This document shows positions 17,465-27,776 of a stretch of DNA of 64,000 nucleotides, piece after piece; the first letter of the stretch is position 1; each line of letters opens with the position of its first letter. The position numbers and the translations under genes were made by a program. This DNA is from Budvicia aquatica DSM 5075 = ATCC 35567 (GTDB lineage: Bacteria; Pseudomonadota; Gammaproteobacteria; Enterobacterales; Enterobacteriaceae): assembly GCF_000427805.1 (NCBI RefSeq), contig NZ_ATYS01000009.1, positions 62,001 through 126,000 of the forward strand, written 5' to 3'. The notes beneath the pieces are model-generated. The model saw only the letters and a program-made list of their open reading frames with translations, did no database searches and was not told where the DNA came from.

Positions 17465-17770
17465 CTGTGGTACCCCTGAATTTAACTATGTATTAACATT
17501 TTAGATCCTTTTATTTAACTCGCCACTGGTTTAAGCGATATTGTTCATTAGCGACGAGGGGATATGTCATTGAGGTGATTAAGATGTCTAAAAATCAATG
17601 ACTAAGCGTTAATATAGGTATTGATTTGTTAGTTAAATCCTTGTTAGCGGCTCTATTCGCATAACGTCAGGGTTAGCCTCTGACCCGATAACGATGGCGT
17701 TCATTACCGTGCTCAAATAATAGAAATGATCTATATTGATAGAGAGTTTGGGCCGATGAGATTCTTAAAT
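17465..17770. other. intergenic region before the CigR-like gene
   Basis: AT-rich; divergent promoters expected. No structure or ORF stands out apart from in-frame upstream ATGs of the next gene (17726 and 17756). Confidence 0.4.
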
Positions 17771-18253
17771 ATGAACAAAAAACTAACCGCTGGGGTATCT
17801 GCCGTCATAGTGTCGTTTATGATGTTCTTATCTCCGGCTATGGCCGATCCGGGCGGTAATGGAAAAGGTCATCAAGATGGCAATAACCACAAGCAGCAAG
17901 GGAATAAAGGGAAAGCCAATAAGGGTAACTCCAATAAGGGCAATTCAGATACCAAAAATAACCCTTCTGACGGTAGCCCGATAAGTATTACTCTTTCGGT
18001 AGATCAGGCCAGAGGCTTAGCGGTAAGCTATGGTTTAACCGGTTACCAGTCTCTACCGCCAGGCATTGCCAAAAACCTCGCCCGAGGAAAGCCATTACCT
18101 CCCGGAATTGCCAAAAAACGAGTTCCTGCAAATATGCTGAGTGGATTACCACATTATTCGGGATATGACTGGTACATGGTCGGTGATGATTTAGTTCTTG
18201 TCGCTGCGACCACTCTGATTGTGAATACGGTTTTGCACAGCGTATTTAATTGA
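17771..18253 (+). CDS. CigR-like exported protein
   Basis: 160 residues. A signal peptide ends at SPAMA|D (about residue 25), then a Gly/Asn/Lys-rich low-complexity linker (about 26-65). The C-terminal module repeats SLPPGIAKNLARGKPLPPGIAKKRVP, then LPHYSGYDWYMVGDDLVLV and a final hydrophobic helix. This order is typical of the CigR/RcnB-like family; in Salmonella CigR is an anti-virulence regulator. In-frame starts at 17726 and 17756 exist, but 17771 gives a normal signal peptide. No secretion system is nearby. Confidence 0.75.
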   Translation: MNKKLTAGVSAVIVSFMMFLSPAMADPGGNGKGHQDGNNHKQQGNKGKANKGNSNKGNSDTKNNPSDGSPISITLSVDQARGLAVSYGLTGYQSLPPGIAKNLARGKPLPPGIAKKRVPANMLSGLPHYSGYDWYMVGDDLVLVAATTLIVNTVLHSVFN

Positions 18254-18346
18254 TGCCATTGATTGCTATATATCTTATGAGCAGAAAAAATTGTGTTGCA
18301 ACCAATTGAATATTAATGGTGGGATAATAGGTCGAGCATACGGTTA

Positions 18347-18378
18347 AAGCCGCCATGGTAAGGCGGTTTTTTCTTTTT
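18347..18378 (+). terminator. intrinsic terminator after the CigR-like gene
   Basis: AGCCGCC pairs with GGCGGTT (one G-U) around a short loop, followed by six T, C and five T. It is about 95 bases past the stop. Confidence 0.75.
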
Positions 18379-18386
18379 ATCATTCA

Positions 18387-18494
18387 TCAAAAACGAACAT
18401 ATTCAGTAATAATAAAAGCACCGAATATAACGCTTAGGCATAAGGAAAGGCAGATGAATGTGACAAATACCTTTTCAAACTTACTAAATTTCAT
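18387..18494 (-). CDS. 35-residue single-helix membrane protein
   Basis: Begins MKFSKFEKVFVTFICLSLCL and ends FIITEYVRF: a short basic N-terminus, one hydrophobic helix of about 22 residues, and a short polar end. GGAGGTG lies ten bases and AAGG two bases before the ATG. The shape is that of enteric small membrane proteins or type I toxins, but no known toxin sequence is matched. Confidence 0.5.
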   Translation of the reverse strand: MKFSKFEKVFVTFICLSLCLSVIFGAFIITEYVRF

Positions 18495-19154
18495 CACCTT
18501 GAACACCTCCATAAATACTTACTAAAAGTTATAGTTTATGATTTAAATCAATTCCAGTATGTAAAACACACTTTAAGGCAATTTTAATCTTTAATTATGT
18601 TCCAACGGTGGCAACTTATTGATACAAACTGCTGTGGGTATTAGTGGCTGGTCTAGGCGGCGGTGAGATGGTTTTTCTCTTCGAGAATGGGGGCATCTGG
18701 TCAGTCATGGCATTCAGCAGCCATAAAAAAGCCCCAGCGAGTGGGGCAAAAATTACATAATGATTGCAGGTATGGTGTCGCCAGTACCTACAACACAAGC
18801 ATAGATGACAAGTCGGTTAATGCCAGTCGTGAGTGGTTTTTTTACAACCTAAAGTCAATCTTACGATATAATCCTTATGATTATTGCCATAGATTAGCTG
18901 TGATTTGTTAAACGTAGGTTTTGATGTTTTAAAAAATACAACATATTGGTTGTGTGTGATCTATTTAAAGTGATTGCATTCAGTGTAATGATAAATAGGG
19001 TTTAAATTTCGATGATACCGTTGCTTTTTACCTTGTTACATAATGAAGATTTATGTTTAAGACGAATAAGATAACTTTACATACTTAGCGATATATTCTA
19101 TATTGCCGAATAAAACTGATATAAATAAATTATGATTCCAGAGGCGTTGGAAAT
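18495..19154. other. 660-base region with leftward terminator
   Basis: No accepted gene. It contains the hairpin at 18725-18747 and AT-rich DNA before the diguanylate cyclase gene. Short frames on both strands lack plausible starts. Confidence 0.45.
18725..18747 (-). terminator. leftward intrinsic terminator, possible sRNA 3' end
   Basis: Minus-strand GCCCC-ACTCGCT-GGGGC followed by six T. The nearest upstream gene on this strand is beyond 19155 and points the other way, so the transcript ended here would start within 18748-19100. Confidence 0.6.
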
Positions 19155-20276
19155 ATGCTATTTCATGGCATTATGAGTAATATCTGTATCATGATCACCG
19201 GATTTTATTTGATCACGAAACTGACCCATGAGCCACTGAGTCCAACGCTATCGGTGGGTAAAAAAGTTCAGTTAGGGATAACCACCGGGTTACTGGGTTA
19301 TATTTTGATGTTATCGGCGGTGCCAGCCCCGATTAGTGACCAAATCATACTCGATTTTCGCCATGTACCGCTTATTATTATCTCCTGTTACGTTGGCGGG
19401 TTACCTGCGCTGATTGCCTGTATCATTATTGCCGTTGCGCGCTTACAGTTTGGCCTGAGCGCTACCGCCATAAGCGTATCTCTAACCTATTTAATGTTGG
19501 GTCTGATACTTTATTTTAGTGATAAATATGTATCCAGAGTGATTAAGGTGCGGGGTATTATATTTAGCATTATAACAATGTTATGTATATGTATTAATTA
19601 CCTATTGTTCTTTTCAAATGATAAAATAGTCGCATTAAAATTTATTTTAATTATGACGGTTTCTTCTACAATAGCATTAGTGATTGTATTTATATTTATG
19701 AAGGATCTTCGCCAGCAAACGGTACAATTCCATTCTTATCGAGAACAGGCTGAGATAGATTTTCTAACGGGCCTAAAGAATAAGAGAATTTTTACCAAGA
19801 AGATCGAGGTTCTGTTGCAGTTCTCTTATGACACCACGCTATTAGTTATTGACGTTGATAAGTTTAAATCAATTAACGATCGGTATGGTCACGATGGCGG
19901 AGATGCGGTTTTGAAACAGTTAGCGACGGTAATGAAAACCCATTGCCATAATAACCAAGAGCCGTTCAGGGTAGGTGGTGAAGAGTTTGCAGTGATATTA
20001 ACGCAAATGACGCCGGAACAAAGTTATCAAATGGCGGAAGAGCTGCGGCAGGCGATTGAAGCGTCGGAGTTTATTCTGCCTGATGAACAGGAGCTAAAAG
20101 TGACAATCTCTATTGGCATAAGTCGGTCGCCAATAGATGGTAAAACCATCAATGAACTCTATCGCAAAGCCGATATGGCTTTATATCGGGCTAAGTATCA
20201 GGGGCGAAATCAGGTCGTGGTTTATCAGCAGCAGGACTTTGAGGCAGAGAGTAATTCGCCGGTCCCGCTGACGTAA
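19155..20276 (+). CDS. membrane diguanylate cyclase (5TMR_LYT-GGDEF)
   Basis: 373 residues. Residues 1-185 hold about six membrane helices with the 5TMR_LYT pattern (LDFRHVPLIIISCYVGGLPALIACIIIAVAR), as in LytS-type sensors. The GGDEF domain follows (about 205-360): DFLTGLKNKR, DVDKFKSINDRYGHDGGD and the active-site GGEEF. The residues at the usual inhibitory RxxD site (nine to six before GGEEF) are HNNQ, so product inhibition through that site is unlikely. Expected to make cyclic di-GMP at the inner membrane in response to an unknown signal. Transcribed alone. Confidence 0.9.
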   Translation: MLFHGIMSNICIMITGFYLITKLTHEPLSPTLSVGKKVQLGITTGLLGYILMLSAVPAPISDQIILDFRHVPLIIISCYVGGLPALIACIIIAVARLQFGLSATAISVSLTYLMLGLILYFSDKYVSRVIKVRGIIFSIITMLCICINYLLFFSNDKIVALKFILIMTVSSTIALVIVFIFMKDLRQQTVQFHSYREQAEIDFLTGLKNKRIFTKKIEVLLQFSYDTTLLVIDVDKFKSINDRYGHDGGDAVLKQLATVMKTHCHNNQEPFRVGGEEFAVILTQMTPEQSYQMAEELRQAIEASEFILPDEQELKVTISIGISRSPIDGKTINELYRKADMALYRAKYQGRNQVVVYQQQDFEAESNSPVPLT

Positions 20277-20726
20277 TCGAGACCGTAGCCTGACTAAATT
20301 CTATTTAGCCGATGTATTTGTACTGTGGGAAGTGACCATTGGCAGATGATAATAGAGCGCACCTGCCTGCCTAATTTAAATATAATAAGCTATAGGTTTG
20401 TTATGGTTAAATTAACCATCGAATTAATTCACTCGAAATAAGCCATTTAATTAAAGAGATCTACATCACATTAAATTACCCTGCAACAGGTTATTCAACT
20501 TCAAAAAAATAACATTGTGAACTAATTTAGCCGGTAATTAGTTTTATTTGCATAGTATTGCTTTATATCCCTAAAGATAATGGGCTCAATCAAAAAAGAG
20601 AATAGACAACACATAATAGTCTAAACCTATATTCTCTTTGAGAGAGTCATAAATATCACACCGTATTTTTTCAAAATAATGGAAAGCGGATATCAACGGA
20701 ATTTCAAGTTGTTGAGGGGATTTTTC
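20277..20726. other. intergenic region upstream of the sugar-acid operon
   Basis: AT-rich, 450 bases. Contains a CRP-like site at 20455-20470 and a long imperfect hairpin at about 20597-20640 (AAAGAGAA ... TTCTCTTT with an inner TAGAC/GTCTA pair), a possible operator or leader structure. No ORF. Confidence 0.45.
20455..20470. promoter_or_regulatory. possible CRP site
   Basis: The minus strand reads TGTGATGTAGATCTCT, a perfect left half (TGTGA) and a partial right half against TGTGA-N6-TCACA. Carbon catabolite control would suit a sugar-acid operon. Weak by itself. Confidence 0.35.
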
Positions 20727-22010
20727 ATGGCAAAAACTCGCATCAGATGGACACTGGCTACCTTTATGTTTATCGGTGGCATTATTAACTACATGGACCG
20801 GGCATCACTGTCAGTGATGGCACCTTTTATTGAAAAAGATTTACAGTTAACACAAACCCAAATGGGGATGGTCTTTAGCAGTTTTTTTCTTGGTTATGCG
20901 CTGTTCTGCTTTATTGGTGGTATGTGTGCCGATCGGTTCGGGCCGAGAAAAACCATGGCCGGCGCCATTGGACTCTGGTCTATTTTTTGTGGACTGACCG
21001 CTGCCGTTACCGGATTCTTTTCTATGGTGGTGGTGCGGGTGTTATTTGGTATGGGCGAAGGGCCGATGCAGACCACGATTAATAAAACCATTAAAAGCTG
21101 GTTTCCGAGAAAAGAGGCGGCAACGGCTACCGGTTTTGTAAATTCAGGGCAACCTTTAGGCGGTGCCTTATGCGGGCCTATAGTCGGATCTTTTGCTCTT
21201 TTTTTAGGCTGGCGGGCGGCGTTTATCATCATCATGTTGTTCGGTTTTTTATGGCTATATGGCTGGTATCGAATTGCCAGAGATACACCGGCAGAGCATC
21301 CCAAGGTTAATCAGGCAGAATTAGAATATATTCAGGCCGGACTGGAAGAAAAACCCAGTGACCAAGCTTCGACGACTGATGCGCCTAAGCTGAGCTATTA
21401 CCTGACCCGTTCGACCGTATGGGCAACTGCTGCCGGTTATTTTGCCTACAGCTATGTGCTGTCGTTTTTCCTGACCTGGTTTCCGACCTATTTGGTGCGT
21501 GAACATGGTTTGGATATTAAAACCATGGGGTTTGTTAATGCGATTCCGTGGCTATTTGGCGCGGTAGGCTTATTAACCGGCGGTCTTATTTGTGACTGGT
21601 TATTCCGTCGCAGCGGTAAAGCATTGGCCTCCAGCAAGACCGTTGTGGTCGGCGGAATGCTGCTATCAGCCGCCGGGATTATTTATGCCAGTAATATATC
21701 TACCGTATATCCGGCGGTCGCACTGATGACACTGACGGTTTACTGCTTATATAACGCAGGCACCTGTATATGGTCGACGGTGCTGGATACCATTCCTCAA
21801 AAAAGCATCGGCAGCGTTGGCGGCTTTATCCACTTTATTGCCAACCTGGCCGGTGTTATTTGCCCGACGGTGACCGGCTATATTCTGGATCGCAGTGGCT
21901 CATTCCCACTGACCTTTGTGATTGCCGGCGTAATTGCGATTATTGGTGCGGCTGCAATTCTATTCTTTGTTCGCCCCATTAAGGCTAAAGAGGCGGTTAA
22001 ATCTGCTTAA
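20727..22010 (+). CDS. MFS sugar-acid/proton symporter (ACS family)
   Basis: 427 residues, 12 membrane helices. GGIINYMDRASLSVMAPFIEKDL, GMCADRFGPRK and GEGPMQTTINKTIKSWFPRKEAATATG are hallmarks of the anion:cation symporter family that includes GudP, GarP, ExuT and DgoT. Start at 20727: AGGGG is eight bases before, whereas the upstream in-frame ATG (20679) lacks a site. First gene of a probable operon with the UxaA-like dehydratase 109 bases downstream, so the cargo is likely a hexonate, hexarate or hexuronate derivative. Confidence 0.85.
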   Translation: MAKTRIRWTLATFMFIGGIINYMDRASLSVMAPFIEKDLQLTQTQMGMVFSSFFLGYALFCFIGGMCADRFGPRKTMAGAIGLWSIFCGLTAAVTGFFSMVVVRVLFGMGEGPMQTTINKTIKSWFPRKEAATATGFVNSGQPLGGALCGPIVGSFALFLGWRAAFIIIMLFGFLWLYGWYRIARDTPAEHPKVNQAELEYIQAGLEEKPSDQASTTDAPKLSYYLTRSTVWATAAGYFAYSYVLSFFLTWFPTYLVREHGLDIKTMGFVNAIPWLFGAVGLLTGGLICDWLFRRSGKALASSKTVVVGGMLLSAAGIIYASNISTVYPAVALMTLTVYCLYNAGTCIWSTVLDTIPQKSIGSVGGFIHFIANLAGVICPTVTGYILDRSGSFPLTFVIAGVIAIIGAAAILFFVRPIKAKEAVKSA

Positions 22011-22119
22011 TGACCCGACTGATACAGATGTTTCAAACTCAACGATAGCAACGGCTATGGCATTTATTATGGCAGCAACAGGCAGGCTGTAAGCTCTGTT
22101 GTGATGAAAGGAGATATTA

Positions 22120-23721
22120 ATGCAGAAGATACTATGTATTCATCCTGACGATGACATGTTAGTCGCGCTAAAAGATGTATATCAGGGAGAGCAGGTCAGT
22201 TGGAACGACGAACGCTTTACCTTAGTGACAGAGACGCCGGCTAAACATAAGTTTGCCCGCCGAGACGTTCAGGCAGGTGACATTCTTTGCTTATATGGCG
22301 TGCCGGTAGCGAAAGCAACCCGACCAATAGCTAAGGGTGAGACCGTTACGACAGAAAATATTCAACACTATGCCGCAGAGGTCGACGTTAATTCAGCCAG
22401 GCCATATCACTGGCAGGCTCCGGATGTCAGTCAGTGGCAGGGGCGAATGTTTAACGGCGTAATCAGAGCCGACGGCCGAATAGGTACTGCTAACTATTGG
22501 CTGATTATTCCCTTAGTCTTTTGCGAAAATCGAACGGTAGAAAAATTACGCGATGCGTTAGAGAAGCCGTTAGGTTATCGAACAGACGACCTGACATCGC
22601 TGACGGCTTCGCTACTGGGCCAATTAAGTGAAAATCACGATCCGGTTATCCCACGGCCATTCCCCAACTTAGATGGTATTCGTATTATCACTCATAACAG
22701 CGGATGCGGCGGAACGACGGTCGACTCTCAGTCACTGTGCAAAATTTTAGCCGCATATGCCGATCACCCTAACGTGGCCGGCATAACGGTATTCAGCCTG
22801 GGGTGTGAGAAAGCGCAGATTAAAATGTTTAAACAGGCTCTTAATACGCGTAATCCTGACTTTGATAAACCCTGTCTGATTTATCGCCAGCAGGACTGGC
22901 ATAGCGAAGCCGAAATGATGCAGCGGGCAGTCGCAGAAACGTTTGAACACTTAAAGGATGCCAATAAGTTCGTCAGGCAGCCGGTCCCGGTTTCAGCATT
23001 AAAGATTGGCGTGAAGTGTGGCGGTTCTGACGGGTTTTCCGGTATTTCAGCTAATCCGGCGATGGGGGTAGTTTCCGATCTTTTGGTGACGCTGGGTGGC
23101 GGTTCAGTGCTGGCTGAGTTTCCTGAGCTGTGCGGGGCGGAAGCCAATATGATCGACCGCTGTCTTAAGCGCGAAGATAAACAGCGGTTTGTGGATTTGA
23201 TGCAACGCTACGAGGTGGAAGCTCAGGCCTGCGGCGCATCGATTGCTGACAATCCGAGCCCGGGTAATATTAAAGACGGATTAATTACCGATGCCATCAA
23301 GTCTACCGGTGCGGCTAAAAAAGCGGGGACAGCTCCGATTACCAGCGTATTAGATTACGGTGAACCCATGCCGGACAGCGGTTTGTCTTTGTTGTGTACT
23401 CCGGGCAATGACGTTGAAGCGGTTACCGGTATGGTGGCGTCCGGGGCCAACGTAGTGATTTTTTCTACCGGGCTGGGCACGCCGACCGGAAATCCGATAG
23501 TGCCGGTATTGAAAATTGCGACCAATACGACGATGGCTAATAAATTGAGTGACATGATTGATTTTGACTGTGGCCCGATTATTGATGGTGTAGCGATCAA
23601 TGCCATCGGTGAGCAACTGTTTGATAAAGTGATTGAGACTGCCGGACGCGACTATATTGTTAAAGCCGACCGCTTAGCTCAATATGATTTTATATTCTGG
23701 AAGCGGGAAACATCGTTATAA
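22120..23721 (+). CDS. UxaA-family sugar-acid dehydratase
   Basis: 533 residues. N-terminal SAF domain (about 1-95), then the large UxaA/GarD domain: GRIGTANYWLII, HNSGCGGTTVDSQ, FSLGCEKAQ, CGGSDGFSGISANPA, NPSPGNIKDGL, STGLGTPTGNPIVPVLKIATNT. The conserved Cys and CGGSD motifs (iron site in this family) are kept. It is longer than E. coli UxaA (495) and differs at many positions from both UxaA and GarD, so altronate is only one candidate substrate. AAAGGAG is seven bases before the ATG. Product would be a 2-keto-3-deoxy sugar acid; no kinase or aldolase is adjacent. Confidence 0.85.
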   Translation: MQKILCIHPDDDMLVALKDVYQGEQVSWNDERFTLVTETPAKHKFARRDVQAGDILCLYGVPVAKATRPIAKGETVTTENIQHYAAEVDVNSARPYHWQAPDVSQWQGRMFNGVIRADGRIGTANYWLIIPLVFCENRTVEKLRDALEKPLGYRTDDLTSLTASLLGQLSENHDPVIPRPFPNLDGIRIITHNSGCGGTTVDSQSLCKILAAYADHPNVAGITVFSLGCEKAQIKMFKQALNTRNPDFDKPCLIYRQQDWHSEAEMMQRAVAETFEHLKDANKFVRQPVPVSALKIGVKCGGSDGFSGISANPAMGVVSDLLVTLGGGSVLAEFPELCGAEANMIDRCLKREDKQRFVDLMQRYEVEAQACGASIADNPSPGNIKDGLITDAIKSTGAAKKAGTAPITSVLDYGEPMPDSGLSLLCTPGNDVEAVTGMVASGANVVIFSTGLGTPTGNPIVPVLKIATNTTMANKLSDMIDFDCGPIIDGVAINAIGEQLFDKVIETAGRDYIVKADRLAQYDFIFWKRETSL

Positions 23722-23741
23722 GCCCTGTTGCTTAAAGCCTT

Positions 23742-23771
23742 CGGCCGATAGCTATCAATGACTATCGGCCG
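23742..23771. repeat. 10-bp perfect hairpin between dehydratase and AraC genes
   Basis: CGGCCGATAG (23742-23751) and CTATCGGCCG (23762-23771) around a ten-base loop. No T-run. May be a transcript end for the dehydratase operon or an operator of the regulator that follows. Confidence 0.5.
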
Positions 23772-23809
23772 TAAGCCGGATGTATGACGCGAAAATGGAG
23801 TTGCAAACC

Positions 23810-24667
23810 ATGCCAAAAATACAGGTCTATAATCGCGAAATCCCGCATAATTCTTGTCTGGTGTTCGAAACAATTGTCCACCGGTTCAGTTCAACCTGGC
23901 ACGTTCATCGGGATTTCGAAATTGTTTATATTGAGTCAGGGTGGGGGCACATACAGTACGGTTCCGGCGTGAAAGCGTATAAAGCAGGGGATTTGATTCT
24001 GCTTGGCCCATGGATCCCGCATGAGTTTCTGGAAGATAGCCTGAATCACCATTCGGTGTCGTTGATTTTTAACCGGGACTTTTTAGTGTCCGGCTTTTTT
24101 GACAGTGAAATTACTAAAGAACTGCGTGACTTACTGGACCGTGCAATTGAGGGAATGATATTCCACGGGCAGGATAACGATTATTTTCCTTTTCTGGTCA
24201 GGTTAATTAAAACAGAATCCGGCCTGATGCAGGCTATTCATATACTGACGTTATTGATTCAGCTCTCGGTCAATAACCGTTTTAGCATCATCTCTGAACA
24301 TTACGATTATCACTCTGACTTTCGTAAAAATCAGCTTAAATCAGAGCAGGTTCTTCGCTATATCAACGAAAATGCCTTCCGAAAATTACTGGTTGATGAG
24401 GTTGCTAAACATTTTTGTATGTCGCGCAGTACCTTTACCCGATTTTTTAATACTTATGTTGGGGTAAGTTTTAGCAAATATCTCACTTCGCTACGCATTC
24501 AAAAGGCATGTGCGCTATTACACAGCACCCCTCAGCCGATTATTAATATCGGGCAGGATATTGGTTTTGATACCACCTCAGCCTTTAACCGCGCATTTCT
24601 ACAGCTGACGGGTAAAACGCCAAGGGAATACAGAAAAGGCGGCGGGCAGGTGGAGAAGGCCGGGTAA
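23810..24667 (+). CDS. AraC/XylS-family transcriptional regulator
   Basis: 285 residues. N-terminal cupin sensor (STWHVHRDFEIVYIESGWGHIQYG ... GDLILLGPWIPHEF) with His ligand-type residues, and a C-terminal double helix-turn-helix (LLVDEVAKHFCMSRSTFTRFFNTYVGVSFSKYL; NIGQDIGFDTTSAFNRAFLQLTGKTPREYRK). Start chosen at 23810, with GGAG about nine bases upstream; an ATG at 23780 is possible. Its place right after the symporter and dehydratase genes suggests it activates them in response to a sugar acid. Confidence 0.88.
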   Translation: MPKIQVYNREIPHNSCLVFETIVHRFSSTWHVHRDFEIVYIESGWGHIQYGSGVKAYKAGDLILLGPWIPHEFLEDSLNHHSVSLIFNRDFLVSGFFDSEITKELRDLLDRAIEGMIFHGQDNDYFPFLVRLIKTESGLMQAIHILTLLIQLSVNNRFSIISEHYDYHSDFRKNQLKSEQVLRYINENAFRKLLVDEVAKHFCMSRSTFTRFFNTYVGVSFSKYLTSLRIQKACALLHSTPQPIINIGQDIGFDTTSAFNRAFLQLTGKTPREYRKGGGQVEKAG

Positions 24668-24925
24668 CGACCGTGCGCGGGTTCGGCCTCCCGCCGTTTG
24701 ATGTATATTTTCCTCAATGCTTTATTCTGTTTGTCACTCGATGGTAAAAGTTGCGTCATGCCCTGACTCGACGCAATATACGGCTATCCGTTATTTATTT
24801 GCCGCCGTATTGTTCGGGCCTAAGTTGGGGGTATTTGTCTTTGGCAATCCCGACCAGCATTCTGTCGGCCTATGTGATTAGCGAAACTCTGAATATTATC
24901 AAAACATTAGGAAATAAATTGTTAT

Positions 24926-25429
24926 ATGGAACAGATAAATCAACAACAGCAGGAGTGGGATATTGTCCGTCGCTATCTGGAACAGGCAACGCCGGCACAG
25001 TGGCATCTATTCGCTGCTCGCTCAAACTATGATGGCAATGATCAACCGCTACGCTGGCTTATTGATAATCCTAATCTCGATCGGGCAACGGCGTTACTGA
25101 TCTATTGGTATTTAGGTGCCGGGTGGTACGTTCAGTTTGAGTCTGAACAGAAGATGCAGTCCTATGAGCGAGAAACCTTTCAACAGCTAAAGTTGCTTGA
25201 ACAACGCTATAGCGAAGGCTATTACGCTTGCCATAATATCTGGTTTGATCCGTTACAGTCAGAGGGCGGAAGGCCTGATGATTATGCTGACTTAGTGGTG
25301 AAGCGCCCAATTCCTGACTTGATGTTAATCGCAGTGGAAGGAACGGAGTTTGTCGATCTGGATGATGACCAATACGATGACGGATTACCGATGGATATCG
25401 CCGAACAGATATTTGCCCTGTATAGCTGA
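24926..25429 (+). CDS. DUF4274-like cytosolic protein
   Basis: 167 residues, acidic, no signal. AQWHLFAARSNYDGNDQPLRWLIDNPNLDRATALLIYWYLG fits the DUF4274 pattern (helical repeat around 'Asn-Tyr-Asp ... Ile-x-Asn-Pro ... Ala-x2-Leu-hydrophobic-Tyr/Phe-Trp'). Such proteins often occur as immunity-like or orphan genes near polymorphic toxins, but none is seen here. The ribosome-binding site is weak (AGGA 13 bases upstream). Confidence 0.65.
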   Translation: MEQINQQQQEWDIVRRYLEQATPAQWHLFAARSNYDGNDQPLRWLIDNPNLDRATALLIYWYLGAGWYVQFESEQKMQSYERETFQQLKLLEQRYSEGYYACHNIWFDPLQSEGGRPDDYADLVVKRPIPDLMLIAVEGTEFVDLDDDQYDDGLPMDIAEQIFALYS

Positions 25430-25490
25430 TATCTATCAGCAAGCGAATAAACGGATATCAGCGATAACCCTCTCTGATATCCGTCAAACT

Positions 25491-26339
25491 CTAGCCAAGA
25501 TGTTTGGCATGAAACCTGAGGTGGTCTTCAATAAAGCTGGCTATAAAATAGTAGCTATGGTCATAGCCCGGTTGAATCCTGACCTTTACCGGCCAGTTGC
25601 GAGCCTGAGCGGCCTGACAAAAAGCCTCCGGCTGTAGCTGTTCAGGCAGGAATGAATCTGCGCCACCCTGATCGATTAATATCGGTAACTGATGGGTGCT
25701 CTGGCTGAGTAAATAGCAGCTGTCGTACTGTTGCCAGCATGTTTTATCATCGCCTAAATAATGGCTAAAGGCTTTTATTCCCCAGGGAACCTGTGACGGA
25801 TTCACAATAGGTGCAAAGGCGGATACTGAGCTAAAGCGCTGTGGGTTGCGCAGGGCTAGGGTTAATGCACCATGTCCGCCCATTGAATGCCCACAGATAG
25901 ATTGTTTGCCGCTCAGATTAAAATTAGCCGCCAGCAGCACGGGTAATTCCTGACTAATATAGTCATCCATTTTAAAATGTTCTGCCCAAGGGGCCTGAGT
26001 GGCATTGAGATAAAATCCTGCCCCCTGACCTAAGTCGTAGGCCGGATCGTTAGCCACATGCTCTCCGCGAGGGCTGGTATCCGGAATGACTAATATTAGC
26101 CCCAGTTCGGCAGCGATCCGCTGTGCTCCGGCTTTAGTGGTGAAATTCTCATCGCTACAGGTCAGGCCGGATAACCAATAGACTAATGGCAGCGGTGTAT
26201 TATCTTCAGCCTGCGGGGGTAAATAAATACTTAAGGTCATATCGCATTTTAGCGAAGCAGAATAATGGCTATAGCGTTGCTGCCTGCCGCCAAATAACCG
26301 GTGTTCTTCAGTTAAGGTCAGATTTTCAGGTTTAGACAT
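25491..26339 (-). CDS. fghA: S-formylglutathione hydrolase
   Basis: 282 residues, alpha/beta hydrolase of the esterase D family. Nucleophile motif [12 protein letters not shown] near residue 149, Asp in DQGGADSF and His in [10 protein letters not shown] complete the triad. Hydrolyses S-formylglutathione to formate and glutathione after FrmA. I start at 26339 (MSKPENLTL), the family start; the in-frame ATG 105 bases upstream adds a non-homologous stretch. It lies downstream of frmA in the same direction, but a terminator stands between them. Confidence 0.92.
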   Translation of the reverse strand: MSKPENLTLTEEHRLFGGRQQRYSHYSASLKCDMTLSIYLPPQAEDNTPLPLVYWLSGLTCSDENFTTKAGAQRIAAELGLILVIPDTSPRGEHVANDPAYDLGQGAGFYLNATQAPWAEHFKMDDYISQELPVLLAANFNLSGKQSICGHSMGGHGALTLALRNPQRFSSVSAFAPIVNPSQVPWGIKAFSHYLGDDKTCWQQYDSCYLLSQSTHQLPILIDQGGADSFLPEQLQPEAFCQAAQARNWPVKVRIQPGYDHSYYFIASFIEDHLRFHAKHLG

Positions 26340-26486
26340 AAATAGCGAATTCCTTGGTAGTCTTAAAGAGAGCCGTGCCGTTAGAGGGGAGTGACTCCCG
26401 GCATTTAAAATATCATATTGGTCGCCAGAAATAGTGAATTCCACCGCGTTCTTGGTGGGTAAACTGACAGATAATCCGTTTTCAGT

Positions 26487-26522
26487 AAAATAGGCCGAAC
26501 CTGAAGCCTTCCGGCCTATTTT
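26487..26522. terminator. bidirectional terminator between frmA and fghA
   Basis: AAAATAGGCCG (26487-26497) pairs exactly with CGGCCTATTTT (26512-26522), an 11-bp stem with A and T flanks, 15 bases after the frmA stop. It should end most frmA transcripts before fghA. Confidence 0.75.
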
Positions 26523-26536
26523 ATTTAACTCATCGA

Positions 26537-27712
<1,176 letters not shown>

Positions 27713-27776
27713 TTAGTGTAACCGTTTAGGCTGATATTTGAAGAAAATGATCGCCTGAATAGCGAGGGCGAAGGTT

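Noticed and set aside
18616-18911. Two overlapping frames around the 18.7 kb terminator
   Set aside because: Both read through the terminator hairpin and have odd composition (WRHH, PPPRP), consistent with non-coding DNA.
24751-25032. 93-codon frame before the DUF4274-like gene
   Set aside because: Mostly overlaps that gene in another frame; hydrophobic part has no credible start context.
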